From: Halochromatium salexigens
Lineage (GTDB): Bacteria; Pseudomonadota; Gammaproteobacteria; Chromatiales; Chromatiaceae
Assembly (NCBI RefSeq): GCF_016653295.1
Contig: NZ_NHSF01000059.1
Location: 202,162-266,161 of the forward strand
Direction: 5' to 3'
Length of the DNA: 64,000 bases
The notes beneath the pieces were generated by a model. It worked only from the letters and a program-made list of their open reading frames with translations, was not told the origin of the DNA and did not search any database. A program made the translations under genes and the position numbers. Positions 35,666 to 44,918 of the stretch are shown here, piece after piece. Position 1 is the first letter of the stretch. Each line of letters begins with the position of its first letter.

Positions 35666-35985
35666 CGTATCCTAGCCGTTGTTCGAGGGAGGGCGCGGGA
35701 CGCCCCGTCGTTGGCCCGCCAAGGTAGTGAAAAGGGGCGTCGCTCGCAAGCAGGCGTCGGTCCTGAGACTTTTTCTGGGAGATTCAGCCCCTTCGCCCAG
35801 CCCCCTTGTCGTTGACAGGGGATTATACCGGGCAACACAATGCGCGACCGCTTGCACAGGCAGGGACGCTGCTCGGCAGCGCGTACCCATGACACCAACA
35901 ACAAGGGTCGAGGCTGGCGCAGTCTAGGCATGACCCGCCACACCCTTATCACCTAATTCCACACTCTTGAGGGAGGGACATCACG
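35666..35985. other. Divergent intergenic region thrC / symporter operon
   Basis: This 320-base stretch holds no gene I can support. It contains a TTGACA hexamer at 35812-35817 on the plus strand without a well-spaced -10 box, a GC-rich first third and GGGAGGG at 35971-35977, the ribosome binding site for the next gene. Promoters for thrC-cimA and for the symporter operon should both lie here. Confidence 0.5.
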
Positions 35986-36240
35986 GTGACACCTGAAAAC
36001 CGGTCCGACTATTGGAAGGCGAATATCCGCCTCTTAGCCATCCTGCTGATCATTTGGTTCATTGTCTCCTACGGATTCAGCATCCTGCTCGTCGAGCCCC
36101 TGAACCAATTTAACCTCGGCGGCTACCCGCTGGGCTTCTGGTTCGCGCAGCAGGGCTCGATCTATGTCTTCCTGGTGCTGATCTTCACCTACGCGTTCGG
36201 TATGAACCGGCTCGACAAGAAATTCGACGTGGAAGAATAG
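35986..36240 (+). CDS. DUF4212 small subunit of sodium:solute symporter
   Basis: The 84-residue membrane protein has two hydrophobic helices (IRLLAILLIIWFIVSYGF and GSIYVFLVLIFTYAFGM) and the FNLGGYPLGFWFAQQG loop that defines DUF4212. Proteins of this family are always next to a VC_2705-type symporter. The GTG start at 35986 is eight bases after GGGAGGG. The large symporter gene begins 12 bases after the stop. Confidence 0.92.
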   Translation: MTPENRSDYWKANIRLLAILLIIWFIVSYGFSILLVEPLNQFNLGGYPLGFWFAQQGSIYVFLVLIFTYAFGMNRLDKKFDVEE

Positions 36241-36252
36241 GAGCCGCCACTC

Positions 36253-38103
36253 ATGACCAATCTCGATATCTGGACCTATTCGGTCGTCGGCTTCACCTTT
36301 GCCACCTACATCGGCATCGCCATCTGGGCGCGTGCTGGCACCACCGGCGAGTTCTACGTCGCGGGTAAAGGCGTCCACCCCGTGCTCAACGGCATGGCTA
36401 CCGGTGCTGACTGGATGTCCGCCGCTTCCTTCATCTCGATGGCCGGCCTGATCGCCTTCAAGGGCTACGGTGGCTCGGTGTTCCTGATGGGTTGGACCGG
36501 TGGCTATGTGCTGCTCGCACTGCTGCTCGCGCCCTATCTGCGCAAATTCGGCAAGTTCACGGTGCCGGAGTTCATCGGCGACCGCTACTACTCGCAGGCC
36601 GCGCGCATCGTCGCCGTCATCTGCCTGATCCTGGCCTCGATCACCTACGTCATCGGCCAGATGAAGGGCATCGGCGTGGCGTTCTCGCGCTTCCTCGAGG
36701 TCTCCTACGACATGGGCCTGTATATCGGCATGGCCATCGTCGCGGTCTATGCCGTGCTCGGCGGCATGAAGGGCATCACCTACACCCAGATCGCCCAGTA
36801 CGTCGTGCTGATCATGGCCTACACCATCCCGGCCATCTTCATCTCGCTGAACCTCACTGGCAATCCGTTCCCGCAGCTCGGCCTCGGTAGCGAATATGCC
36901 CCCGATGGCGTCGCCAGCGGCATGAGCATGCTCGCCAAACTCGATCAGGTCGTGACCGAGCTCGGCTTCAAGGAATACACCACGCAGACCATGGGCAGCA
37001 CGCTGAACATGTTTGCCTACACCCTGTCGCTGATGATCGGCACCGCTGGACTGCCACATGTGATCATCCGCTTCTTCACCGTCCCCACGGTCAAGTCCGC
37101 GCGCTTCTCCGCCGGTTGGGCATTGGTCTTCATCGCGCTGCTCTACACCACCGCCCCGGCGGTTGGCGCCATGGCGCGGTTGAACTTCATCGATACCCTG
37201 ATGATCGAGAAGACCGACACCACCGAGCAGGGTCTGGCGGCCTTCGAGCCGTTGCCTGGTGATGAGCTGCCTGGCTGGTTCCAGAACTGGTCACAAACCG
37301 GCCTGCTGGTCTGGGAAGACAAGAATGGCGATGGTCTGGTCCAGTACTACAACGACAAGGATGAGGCGACGATCGCCCAAGCCGATGCGCTCGGCTACGA
37401 GGGCAGCGAGATCTTCCACGGCACCACCGATGCCCTGAAGCCGGGGCCCGACCTCGACATCATGGTGTTGGCCAACCCGGAGATCGCCGGTCTGCCGAAT
37501 TGGGTCATCGCCCTCATCGTTGCCGGTGGTCTGGCGGCCGCGCTCTCCACGGCCGCGGGTCTGCTGCTGGCCATCTCCTCGGCCATCTCGCATGACCTGC
37601 TCAAGGGCGTGTTCATGAAGGACATCTCGGAGAAGGCCGAACTCAACGCCGGGCGCCTCTCGATGATCGGCGCGATCATCGTCGCCGGTTACCTGGGTCT
37701 GAACCCACCGGGCTTCGCGGCCGGTACCGTGGCCATCGCCTTCGGACTGGCGGCCTCATCGATCTTCCCGGCGCTGATGATGGGCATCTTCTATAAGAAG
37801 ATGAACAATAGCGGGGCGGTCGCCGGCATGATCGCCGGCATCACGGTGACTTTGCTCTATGTGTTCCAGCACAAAGGTCTCTTCTTTATACCGGGTACCG
37901 AGTTTCTGGCACCGCAACTCGGCATGGGCAAGGATTGGTTCTTAGGCATCTCGCCGAATGCCTTTGGTGCCGTGGGCGCGATCGTCAACTTCACCGTCGC
38001 CTTCATCGTCTCCGCCCTCACCGCGCCACCGCCGGATCACATCCAGCATCTGGTCGAGGATGTCCGCGTGCCGCGCGGCGCCGGCGAGGCCACTGGCCAC
38101 TAA
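36253..38103 (+). CDS. Sodium:solute symporter, VC_2705 family (ActP-like)
   Basis: The 616-residue protein has the SSS-family core: GEFYVAGKGVHPVLNGMATGADWMSAASF (in part), YVLLALLLAPYLRKFGKFTVPEF, and GLAAALSTAAGLLLAISSAISHDL (in part), with 13 or so helices and a ~90-residue soluble insertion around 315-410. Relatives transport acetate or other short carboxylates with sodium. The insertion with Asp-rich LVWEDKNGDGLVQYYNDKDE (in part) looks like an EF-hand-type calcium-binding loop (DKNGDGLVQ), an interesting detail. A strong terminator follows the gene. Confidence 0.92.
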   Translation: MTNLDIWTYSVVGFTFATYIGIAIWARAGTTGEFYVAGKGVHPVLNGMATGADWMSAASFISMAGLIAFKGYGGSVFLMGWTGGYVLLALLLAPYLRKFGKFTVPEFIGDRYYSQAARIVAVICLILASITYVIGQMKGIGVAFSRFLEVSYDMGLYIGMAIVAVYAVLGGMKGITYTQIAQYVVLIMAYTIPAIFISLNLTGNPFPQLGLGSEYAPDGVASGMSMLAKLDQVVTELGFKEYTTQTMGSTLNMFAYTLSLMIGTAGLPHVIIRFFTVPTVKSARFSAGWALVFIALLYTTAPAVGAMARLNFIDTLMIEKTDTTEQGLAAFEPLPGDELPGWFQNWSQTGLLVWEDKNGDGLVQYYNDKDEATIAQADALGYEGSEIFHGTTDALKPGPDLDIMVLANPEIAGLPNWVIALIVAGGLAAALSTAAGLLLAISSAISHDLLKGVFMKDISEKAELNAGRLSMIGAIIVAGYLGLNPPGFAAGTVAIAFGLAASSIFPALMMGIFYKKMNNSGAVAGMIAGITVTLLYVFQHKGLFFIPGTEFLAPQLGMGKDWFLGISPNAFGAVGAIVNFTVAFIVSALTAPPPDHIQHLVEDVRVPRGAGEATGH

Positions 38104-38124
38104 GTCAAGACCACCACCGACATG

Positions 38125-38147
38125 GCCCCGCATCTGCGGGGCTTTTT
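38125..38147 (+). terminator. Rho-independent terminator after symporter gene
   Basis: GCCCCGC, a four-base loop ATCT and GCGGGGC are followed by five T residues, 21 bases past the symporter stop. The downstream DUF294 gene would therefore depend on read-through or its own promoter. Confidence 0.9.
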
Positions 38148-38244
38148 CGTTGGGCCGCACGAGCAGCCGGCGGTCGACTTACGGCATACTCGGCAAAAAA
38201 ACAGTGAACGAGCCGCCCGCCCCCTGCCAACCGAGGATGCCCCG

Positions 38245-40131
38245 ATGGACGTCGAGCTGATCGAAATCCAAGAGTTTCTCGCCAAACACCCACCCTTCGA
38301 GCAGTTGCCCGAGGAGGCGCTCGAACAGCTTCCGCGCCAATTCGTCGTGCGCTACCTGAAACGCGGCTCTCGCTTTCCGCCGTCGGACGACCAGGCCGCG
38401 CATCTCTACATCCTGCGTCGCGGCGCCATCGAGCTGCGCGACGCCGAGGGCGAGCTGGTCAGCAAGCTGGCCGAGGGGGACCTGTTCAGCGATGTCTGCC
38501 TCAGCGGCGACAGCACTAGCAGCAGCGACCACGACAAGCCCTCACTCACCGGCGAAACCGTCGAAGACAGCCTGCTGTATTCGATGACCTGTGCGCACTT
38601 CGAGCAGCTTCGCTCGGCGCATCCCGAGTTCGCCGACTACTTCGATGGCTCGACCACCAAGCGTCTGCGCAAGGCCCTCGATGCCTTTACCGAATCCTCC
38701 GCCACCACCGGCGGACTGATGACGGTCAGCGCGCGCGATCTGGTGCGCCGCGAGCCGATCATGGCCAGCCCCCACATCAGCATCCGCGAGGCCGCCAACC
38801 TCATGTCCGTCGAGCGCGCCTCGGCCCTGCTGCTGACAGAAGACGAACAGCTCAGCGGTATCATCACCGACCGCGACCTGCGCAACCGCTGTGTGGCCAC
38901 CGGCCTGTCCACCGAGCAGCCGGTCAGCGAGATCATGACCGTAGCCATTTCCACGATCGACGCCGATGCCCTCGGCTTCGAGGCCCTGCTGCAGATGACC
39001 CGGCTCAATGTCCACCATCTGCCGGTGGTCGATGGCAAGCAACTGCTCGGCATGCTCTCCACCAGCGACTTCACCCGCTACCAAAGCACCAGTGGTGTCT
39101 ACATCGTCGGCGACATCCACAAGGCCGACTCCGTCGCCGCGCTTGAGGCGATCAGCGCCAAGGTGCCGGACCTGCAGGTGCAATTGATCAGCAGTGGCGC
39201 CACCGGCGGGCATGTCGGGCAGGCCGTGAGCGCGGTCACCGATGCCATCACCAAGCGCCTGCTCGAACTCGCCGAGGCCGAGCTTGGCCCGCCGCCGGTG
39301 CCCTATGCCTGGCTGGTCGGCGGCTCACAGGCGCGCCGCGAGCAATCCTCGCACTCCGATCAGGACAACGCCCTGCTCATCGCCGATGGCATGAGCAAGG
39401 ACGATGACCACTACTTTCGCCAGCTCGCCGAGCGCGTCAACGACGGGCTCAACGCCTGTGGCTATATCTACTGCCCCGGCGACGTGATGGCCAAGACCGC
39501 CAACTGGCGCCAGCCGCTCGCCACCTGGCAGCAGTATTTCGAACACTGGATCAAACGCCCCGACCCCAAGGCACTGATGCTCGCCAGTGTGTTCTTCGAC
39601 CTGCGCGCCCTGCACGATCCGGCCGGGCTGTTCGATGGGTTGCACGAGCAGGTGCTCGAACTCTCGCGCGACAATCGCATCTTCATCGCCTACATGGCCG
39701 CCAATGCGCTCAAGCATCGACCGCCGTTGGGTTTCTTTCGCAACTTCGTACTCATCCACGGCGGCGACCACGACCGCACCTTCGACATCAAACATCGCGG
39801 CACCGTGCCGATCATCGATCTCGCCCGCGTCTACGCGCTCTCTAGCGGCCTGGCGCCGATCAACACCGTCGAGCGGCTCGAAGCCGCCGCCGAGACCGCC
39901 GCGCTCACCCATGACGGCGGCGCCAATCTGATCGACGCCTTCGAGCTGATCAACACCCTGCGCATCCGCCATCAGGCCAACCAACTGCGCAACGGCGAAA
40001 AGGCTGATAATTTTCTCGCCCCCGAGCAGCTCTCCCCGCTCGAGCGCGGCCATCTGAAGGACGCCTTCCTGCTCATCGATCGCATGCAGGAGACGCTCGG
40101 GCAACGCTATCAAGCGGGACGGTTTGGATAA
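38245..40131 (+). CDS. cNMP-binding / CBS / DUF294 nucleotidyltransferase-like protein
   Basis: The 628-residue cytosolic protein has a cyclic-nucleotide-binding-like domain (about 1-130), two CBS motifs (about 165-215, TDRDLRNRCVATGLS; and 230-285, HHLPVVDGKQLLGMLSTSD), a DUF294 nucleotidyltransferase-like domain (AWLVGGSQARREQSSHSDQDNALL in part, near 350, with GS and DxD-like DQD), and a DUF294 C-terminal helical domain. The layout resembles GlnD-like regulators and is usually adjacent to VC_2705 symporters. GAGG lies nine bases before the ATG. It is likely a regulator of the transporter, perhaps by nucleotide sensing; this is inference. Confidence 0.88.
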   Translation: MDVELIEIQEFLAKHPPFEQLPEEALEQLPRQFVVRYLKRGSRFPPSDDQAAHLYILRRGAIELRDAEGELVSKLAEGDLFSDVCLSGDSTSSSDHDKPSLTGETVEDSLLYSMTCAHFEQLRSAHPEFADYFDGSTTKRLRKALDAFTESSATTGGLMTVSARDLVRREPIMASPHISIREAANLMSVERASALLLTEDEQLSGIITDRDLRNRCVATGLSTEQPVSEIMTVAISTIDADALGFEALLQMTRLNVHHLPVVDGKQLLGMLSTSDFTRYQSTSGVYIVGDIHKADSVAALEAISAKVPDLQVQLISSGATGGHVGQAVSAVTDAITKRLLELAEAELGPPPVPYAWLVGGSQARREQSSHSDQDNALLIADGMSKDDDHYFRQLAERVNDGLNACGYIYCPGDVMAKTANWRQPLATWQQYFEHWIKRPDPKALMLASVFFDLRALHDPAGLFDGLHEQVLELSRDNRIFIAYMAANALKHRPPLGFFRNFVLIHGGDHDRTFDIKHRGTVPIIDLARVYALSSGLAPINTVERLEAAAETAALTHDGGANLIDAFELINTLRIRHQANQLRNGEKADNFLAPEQLSPLERGHLKDAFLLIDRMQETLGQRYQAGRFG

Positions 40132-40146
40132 GCGGGGTCAGACCGC

Positions 40147-40821
40147 ATGCGCTCGCCATCGGAGGGACGTCGCCGCCACTGCTTGCGGCAGCTCGATGCC
40201 GGACCCTTGCGTGAGTACTTCGGGCGCCCGTTCCCGTCGCCGGCGCTCGACTATCGCTGCGTCGACTACGTCGCCATCGATCTCGAGACCACCGGCCTCG
40301 ACCATCGGCAAGACCAGATCCTGAGCGTTGGCTGGGTGCTGGTGCGCGGCCAGCGTATCGATCTCGCCAGCGCCCGCCATCGGTTGCTGCGCTGCGACGG
40401 CGACATTCCGGCCGAGACCGCCGTGATCCATCAGATCACCGACGATGAAGCCGCCGCTGGACTGCGCCAGAGCCGTGTCCTGCGCGAGCTGCTCGGCGTG
40501 CTCGCCGGGCGGGTGCTGATCGCCCATCACGCCAAGATCGAACTCAGTTTCCTCGACGCCGCCTGTCGCGACCTCTACGGCGCCGGCCTGCTGGTGCGCT
40601 GCGTCGATACCGAGGTCTTGGCGCGGCGCACCTTCGAGCGCCGCAACATCCCCTTCCGACCCTCGGAGCTGCGTCTGCATTCGCTCTGCGAGCGCTACAA
40701 CCTGCCGCGCTACCGCGCCCACAATGCCTTCTACGACGCCCTAGCGGCCGCCGAGCTGTTCCTCGCCCAGGTCGCCTATCGGGATAATGGCAACGGCTTT
40801 CGGCTTGGGGATCTGCTTTGA
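40147..40821 (+). CDS. DEDDh 3'-5' exonuclease, PolC/DnaQ-like
   Basis: The 224-residue protein has the three exonuclease motifs: VAIDLETTGLD (D45, E47), LIAHHAKIELSFLDAAC, and AHNAFYDALAAAELFLAQV (His and Asp). It resembles the exonuclease domain of DNA polymerase III epsilon, but sits in the symporter/DUF294 cluster, 15 bases after the DUF294 gene. This order recurs in proteobacteria; how a nuclease fits with the transporter is unknown. Confidence 0.88.
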   Translation: MRSPSEGRRRHCLRQLDAGPLREYFGRPFPSPALDYRCVDYVAIDLETTGLDHRQDQILSVGWVLVRGQRIDLASARHRLLRCDGDIPAETAVIHQITDDEAAAGLRQSRVLRELLGVLAGRVLIAHHAKIELSFLDAACRDLYGAGLLVRCVDTEVLARRTFERRNIPFRPSELRLHSLCERYNLPRYRAHNAFYDALAAAELFLAQVAYRDNGNGFRLGDLL

Positions 40822-40912
40822 GGAACGTGGCGTGGAAACAGGCGGTGTATTGGAATCCTTTTAGGTGGCCGAGGATGGCTTCCTCAGTCCGCCGCTCTGA
40901 AAGATGATTTTC

Positions 40913-40957
40913 CGCAGAAACGCAGAAACGCAGAAACGCAGAAACGCAGAAACGCAG
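40913..40957. repeat. 8-bp tandem repeat AAACGCAG
   Basis: About 5.6 perfect copies of the 8-base unit AAACGCAG lie in the 190-base gap between the exonuclease gene and the next lipoprotein gene. Eight is not a multiple of three, and the array lies outside any gene I support. Confidence 0.95.
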
Positions 40958-41009
40958 ACCCGAGACCCGACGATCGCCCGATCTGCGTGCTGCTGTTGGA
41001 CATAGGCGC

Positions 41010-41417
41010 TCAACCACCACCGTGTTCGATCAGCAGTGTGTTGCCAACCGTTGCTGGCATCGCCAAGCGCGCATAAAAATGCGCGGAGCGATCTTGCCGA
41101 TTGCGGCGCATCGGCTTGACCTCAGTCTGCTCGAGCAACTCGCCATTGGCCCCGAACAACGAAATGCGTACCTTGCCCGGAATCAGACCGCGCTGAAGGA
41201 TCACGCGCGCGACCTCGCCGCTGACGCGGATCGACTCGGCACCGGACTCCACCCGGACACGGCTGAACTCGTAGCGACTCGATGTGACACGCTCAATGGT
41301 GAGCCTATCGGCATCGACACGATCACCGAGCGGCTGGCTGGCGCAGGCAGAGCCAAGGACACTGCTGAGCGCGATCAGTAGTGCAATCCGATGCAAGCGA
41401 GTTCGATTGTTGAACAT
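41010..41417 (-). CDS. Small putative lipoprotein, unknown
   Basis: The 135-residue product has a signal sequence (ALLIALSSVLGSAC) with a possible lipobox GSAC, so the mature part begins at Cys24. The mature region is predicted beta-rich (YEFSRVRVESGAESIRVSGEVAR in part; GKVRISLFGANGELLEQ). I do not recognise a family. It lies 75 bases downstream of DUF3240 on the same strand and could be part of the metal efflux transcript. Confidence 0.7.
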   Translation of the reverse strand: MFNNRTRLHRIALLIALSSVLGSACASQPLGDRVDADRLTIERVTSSRYEFSRVRVESGAESIRVSGEVARVILQRGLIPGKVRISLFGANGELLEQTEVKPMRRNRQDRSAHFYARLAMPATVGNTLLIEHGGG

Positions 41418-41492
41418 CAGGTCATCTCCAAGTGGGTGGGGTGTTAAAGCAGTGATGTTGAAACGACACGGTATCGTGCGCCGCTTAACGGA

Positions 41493-41795
41493 TCAGTCGA
41501 TGTGACCAGCCGCCAACATCGGCAGCAGCCAGTAGTGCAGCCCGCTACCGCTGAAGTCTGCGCGCACGGCCTCGAGCAATGCGCGCGCGGTCGGCTCCGG
41601 CAGCTCGAGCAGAAACATCACCCGTCGGCTGCGCCCAGCCACCTGCTCGGCCAGGCTCATCGACTGCTCGGAGGAGCCATGACCGGCGATCGGCAGGCTG
41701 GTAAAGCCGGGAACCTCGGCGCGCTCGAGCAGCCATTCGGCGAGGCTGTCCTCGACCTTGGGCGAGCAGATCAGATGCAGCAGACAATCAGCCAT
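41493..41795 (-). CDS. DUF3240 protein
   Basis: The 100-residue cytosolic protein resembles DUF3240, a small ferredoxin-like/GlnB-like fold family encoded directly after heavy-metal RND pumps: LLHLICSPKVEDSLAEWLLE, GFTSLPIAGHGSSEQSMSLAEQ (in part), VAGRSRRVMFLLEL, and a HYWLLPMLAAGHI end. Its function is not established. It starts 39 bases after the czcA stop. Confidence 0.83.
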   Translation of the reverse strand: MADCLLHLICSPKVEDSLAEWLLERAEVPGFTSLPIAGHGSSEQSMSLAEQVAGRSRRVMFLLELPEPTARALLEAVRADFSGSGLHYWLLPMLAAGHID

Positions 41796-41834
41796 CAGTG
41801 GTCTCCAGTCAGGCCTGTGATCAACCGAAGCTGA

Positions 41835-44800
41835 TCAACCGAAGCGCCGATACAGGATCGGCAACAGCACCAGCGTCAGCAGGGTCGACGAGACCAGCCC
41901 ACCGATGACGACGATCGCCAGCGGGCGCTGGATTTCGGAGCCGGGGCCGGTCGCGAACAGCAACGGCGCTAGCCCGAACGCGGCCGTGGTGGCCGTCATC
42001 AGCACCGGTCGCAGGCGGCGCTTGGCCCCTTCGACCACCACCTCCTGCATCGGCCGTCCCATCGCGCGCAGCTGGTTGAACCAGGTCACCAACATGACCC
42101 CGTTCAGCACCGCGATACCGAGCAGCGCGATGAAGCCGACCGAGGCCGGCACCGACAGGTACTCGCCGGTGACGGCCAAGGCCACCACGCCGCCGATCAG
42201 CGCAAACGGGATATTCGAGAGCACCAGCAGCGATTGGCGCAGCGAGCCGAAGGTCGAGAACAGCACCAGGAAGATCAGCACCAGCGCGATCGGCACCACC
42301 AGCGCCAGCCGCGCGGCGGCGCGCTGCTGGTTCTCGAACTCACCGCCCCATTCGATCCAATAGCCGACCGGCAGCTTGACCTGCTCGGCGACGGCCGCGC
42401 GTGCCTCGTCGACGAAGCCGACCAGATCACGCCCGCTGCCGACGTTGGCGACCGCCGTCGCCATGCGGTTGCCAAGCTCGCGCGAGAGCACTACCGGCCC
42501 GGTCACGCGCTCGATGCGCACCAGATTGTCCACCGGCACCGAGCGCCCATCGGGTAGCGCCAATTGCAGGCCACGGAAGCGCGCCGGCGAGGTGCGCAGC
42601 GCCTCGGAGCCACGGATCACCAGCGCCCGGCGCTTGCCCTCGCGATAGATGGTGCCGATCTCGAGCCCCTCGATCTGGGCGCGCAGCATCGCCGCCAGCG
42701 CATCGGCATCGACCCCGAGCCGCCCGGCCTCGAGCCGATCGATCACCAGGTTCAGATACTGCGCGCCCTCGTTCTTGGGCGTGAACACATCCTCGGCGCC
42801 ATCGAGCTGCTCGAGCACGGCGACAATCTCGTCGGTGATCCGATTCAGCTCATCCTGATTGCCACCGAAGACCTTGACCGCCAGATCGCCGCGCACACCG
42901 GTGAGCATCTCCGAGACCCGCATCTCGATCGGCTGGGTGAACGCATAGTCCAGCCCCGGAAAACCCTCGATCACGGTGCGGATGGCGTCGATCAGCGCGT
43001 CCTTGGTGTCGAAGCGCCAGTCCTCGCGCGGCGCCAGGACCAGGAAGCTGTCGGTCTGGTTCAGCCCCATCGGGTCCAGGCCCAGCTCATCGGAGCCGGT
43101 GCGCGCGACGACACCGCGCACCTCGGGCACCGCCTCCATGATCGCCTGCTGCACCCGCAGATCGATGTCGAGCGACTGCTGCAGGTTGATCGATGGCAGC
43201 TTCTCCAGCTGCACGATCAGATCGCCTTCATCCATGGTCGGCATGAAGGTCTTGCCGACGCGCAGATAGAGCGCGCCGGCGCCGACCAGCAGCGCCACCG
43301 CGAGCCCGACGATCAGCCATTCGCGCTTCAGCGCCCAAGTCAGCGAGGGGCCATAAACCTTGAGCAGTTGACGCACCACCCAGGGCTCCTCGGCGCCACC
43401 CTTGCCGAGCAGATAGGAGGCCAGCACCGGGATCACTGTGAGCGACAGCAGCAGCGCGCTCGCCAGCGCGAAGACGATGGTCAGCGCCACCGGCACGAAC
43501 AGCTTGCCCTCGAGCCCCTGCAGGGTCAGCAGCGGCAGGAACACGATGACGATGATCAGGGTGCCGGAGGCAACCGGGACGGCGACCTCGCGCGTCGCCC
43601 GATAGATCAGATGCAGCCGCGGCAGGCGGCGTGCGCCGGTGTCACCTCCGCTCCCATTCGTGCCATGACGAGCAAGCTGAGTGACGACGTTCTCGACCAC
43701 CACCACGGCCGAATCGACCAGCATGCCGATCGCGATCGCCAAGCCGCCGAGCGACATCAGGTTGGCCGAGAGCCCGAACACCCGCATCAGCACGAAAGTC
43801 GCAAGCGCCGCCAACGGCAGGATCAGGGCCACCGTCAGCGCCGCGCGCAGATCACCAAGAAAGAGCACCAACAGCAGCACGACCAGCACCACCGCCTGCA
43901 CCAAGGCCATGCTCACCGTCGACACCGCTCGATCGACCAGCACGCCGCGATCGTAGAAGACATCGATCTCGATGCCCTCAGGCAGGCCGGCCGCCAGCTC
44001 GTCGAGCTTGGCCTGGACGCCCGCGACCAGCGTGCGCGCGTTGGCGCCGCGCAGTCCGAGCACCAGTCCCTCGACCGCCTCGCCTTCGCCGTTGCGCGTC
44101 ACCGCCCCATAGCGGGTCAGCGCCGCGCGCCGCACCTCGGCGACATCGGCAACGCGCACCGGTTGGCCGGCATCGCCGCCGACGACGATCGCGGCCAGAT
44201 CCTCCAAGGTCTGGATCGCGCCCTCGCTGCGCACCAGCAAGACCTCTTCGCCGTCATCGAGCCGCCCGGCGCCGTCATTGCGGTTGTTGGCCTCGATCGC
44301 CGCGCGCAGCTGCCCGAGACTGATGCCGTAGGCGCTCATCCGCGCGTTGTCGGGCTCGACCTCGAAGGTGGTCACGAAGCCGCCCAGGGAGTTGACGTCG
44401 GCCACACCGGTCACCGAGCGCAGCGCCGGGCGGATGGTCCAGTCGAGCAGGTCGCGCTTCTCGGCCAGCGTCAGGGCATCGCCCTCGATGCTGAACATGA
44501 ACATCTCGCCGAGCGGCGTGGTCAGCGGCGCGAGGCCGCCCTCGATGCCGGCCGGCAGATCGCTGCGAATCGCCGCCAGCCGCTCGGCGACCTGCTGGCG
44601 CGCCCAGTAGATATCGGTGCCTTCCTCGAAGTCGACGGTGATATCGGTGAGCCCGTACTTGGCGATCGAGCGCAGCATGACCTGATTCGGGATGCCGAGC
44701 ATCTCGATCTCGATCAGGCTGGTGATCCGGGTCTCGATCTCCTCCGGCGTCATTCCCGGTGCCTTCATCACCACCTTGACCTGTGGCACCGAGACATCCG

Positions 44801-44918
44801 GAAAGGCATCGATCGGGGTCTGTTGGAACGCGCGCCAGCCGGCCCCGACCAGGGCCAGGGCCACCAGCAGCATCAGCAGCCGCTGGGTGAGTGCGAATCC
44901 GATCAGGCGAGCAAACAT
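41835..44918 (-). CDS. Heavy-metal efflux RND permease, CzcA/CusA family
   Basis: The 1027-residue inner-membrane pump exports metal ions by proton antiport. It has the N-terminal helix and IDAFPDVSVPQVKV segment, two large periplasmic regions and 12 helices in the RND pattern. The TM4 motif reads AIGMLVDSAVVVVENVV, with one acidic residue in the helix, unlike the two of typical Zn/Co/Cd CzcA, and closer to the Cu/Ag or uncharacterised HME subgroups; so the metal is uncertain. It is coupled to the adaptor gene by a TGATG overlap. Confidence 0.92.
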   Translation of the reverse strand: MFARLIGFALTQRLLMLLVALALVGAGWRAFQQTPIDAFPDVSVPQVKVVMKAPGMTPEEIETRITSLIEIEMLGIPNQVMLRSIAKYGLTDITVDFEEGTDIYWARQQVAERLAAIRSDLPAGIEGGLAPLTTPLGEMFMFSIEGDALTLAEKRDLLDWTIRPALRSVTGVADVNSLGGFVTTFEVEPDNARMSAYGISLGQLRAAIEANNRNDGAGRLDDGEEVLLVRSEGAIQTLEDLAAIVVGGDAGQPVRVADVAEVRRAALTRYGAVTRNGEGEAVEGLVLGLRGANARTLVAGVQAKLDELAAGLPEGIEIDVFYDRGVLVDRAVSTVSMALVQAVVLVVLLLVLFLGDLRAALTVALILPLAALATFVLMRVFGLSANLMSLGGLAIAIGMLVDSAVVVVENVVTQLARHGTNGSGGDTGARRLPRLHLIYRATREVAVPVASGTLIIVIVFLPLLTLQGLEGKLFVPVALTIVFALASALLLSLTVIPVLASYLLGKGGAEEPWVVRQLLKVYGPSLTWALKREWLIVGLAVALLVGAGALYLRVGKTFMPTMDEGDLIVQLEKLPSINLQQSLDIDLRVQQAIMEAVPEVRGVVARTGSDELGLDPMGLNQTDSFLVLAPREDWRFDTKDALIDAIRTVIEGFPGLDYAFTQPIEMRVSEMLTGVRGDLAVKVFGGNQDELNRITDEIVAVLEQLDGAEDVFTPKNEGAQYLNLVIDRLEAGRLGVDADALAAMLRAQIEGLEIGTIYREGKRRALVIRGSEALRTSPARFRGLQLALPDGRSVPVDNLVRIERVTGPVVLSRELGNRMATAVANVGSGRDLVGFVDEARAAVAEQVKLPVGYWIEWGGEFENQQRAAARLALVVPIALVLIFLVLFSTFGSLRQSLLVLSNIPFALIGGVVALAVTGEYLSVPASVGFIALLGIAVLNGVMLVTWFNQLRAMGRPMQEVVVEGAKRRLRPVLMTATTAAFGLAPLLFATGPGSEIQRPLAIVVIGGLVSSTLLTLVLLPILYRRFG

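Noticed and set aside
40913-40957. Possible CRISPR array
   Set aside because: The unit is 8 bases with no spacers and no cas genes are in the window.
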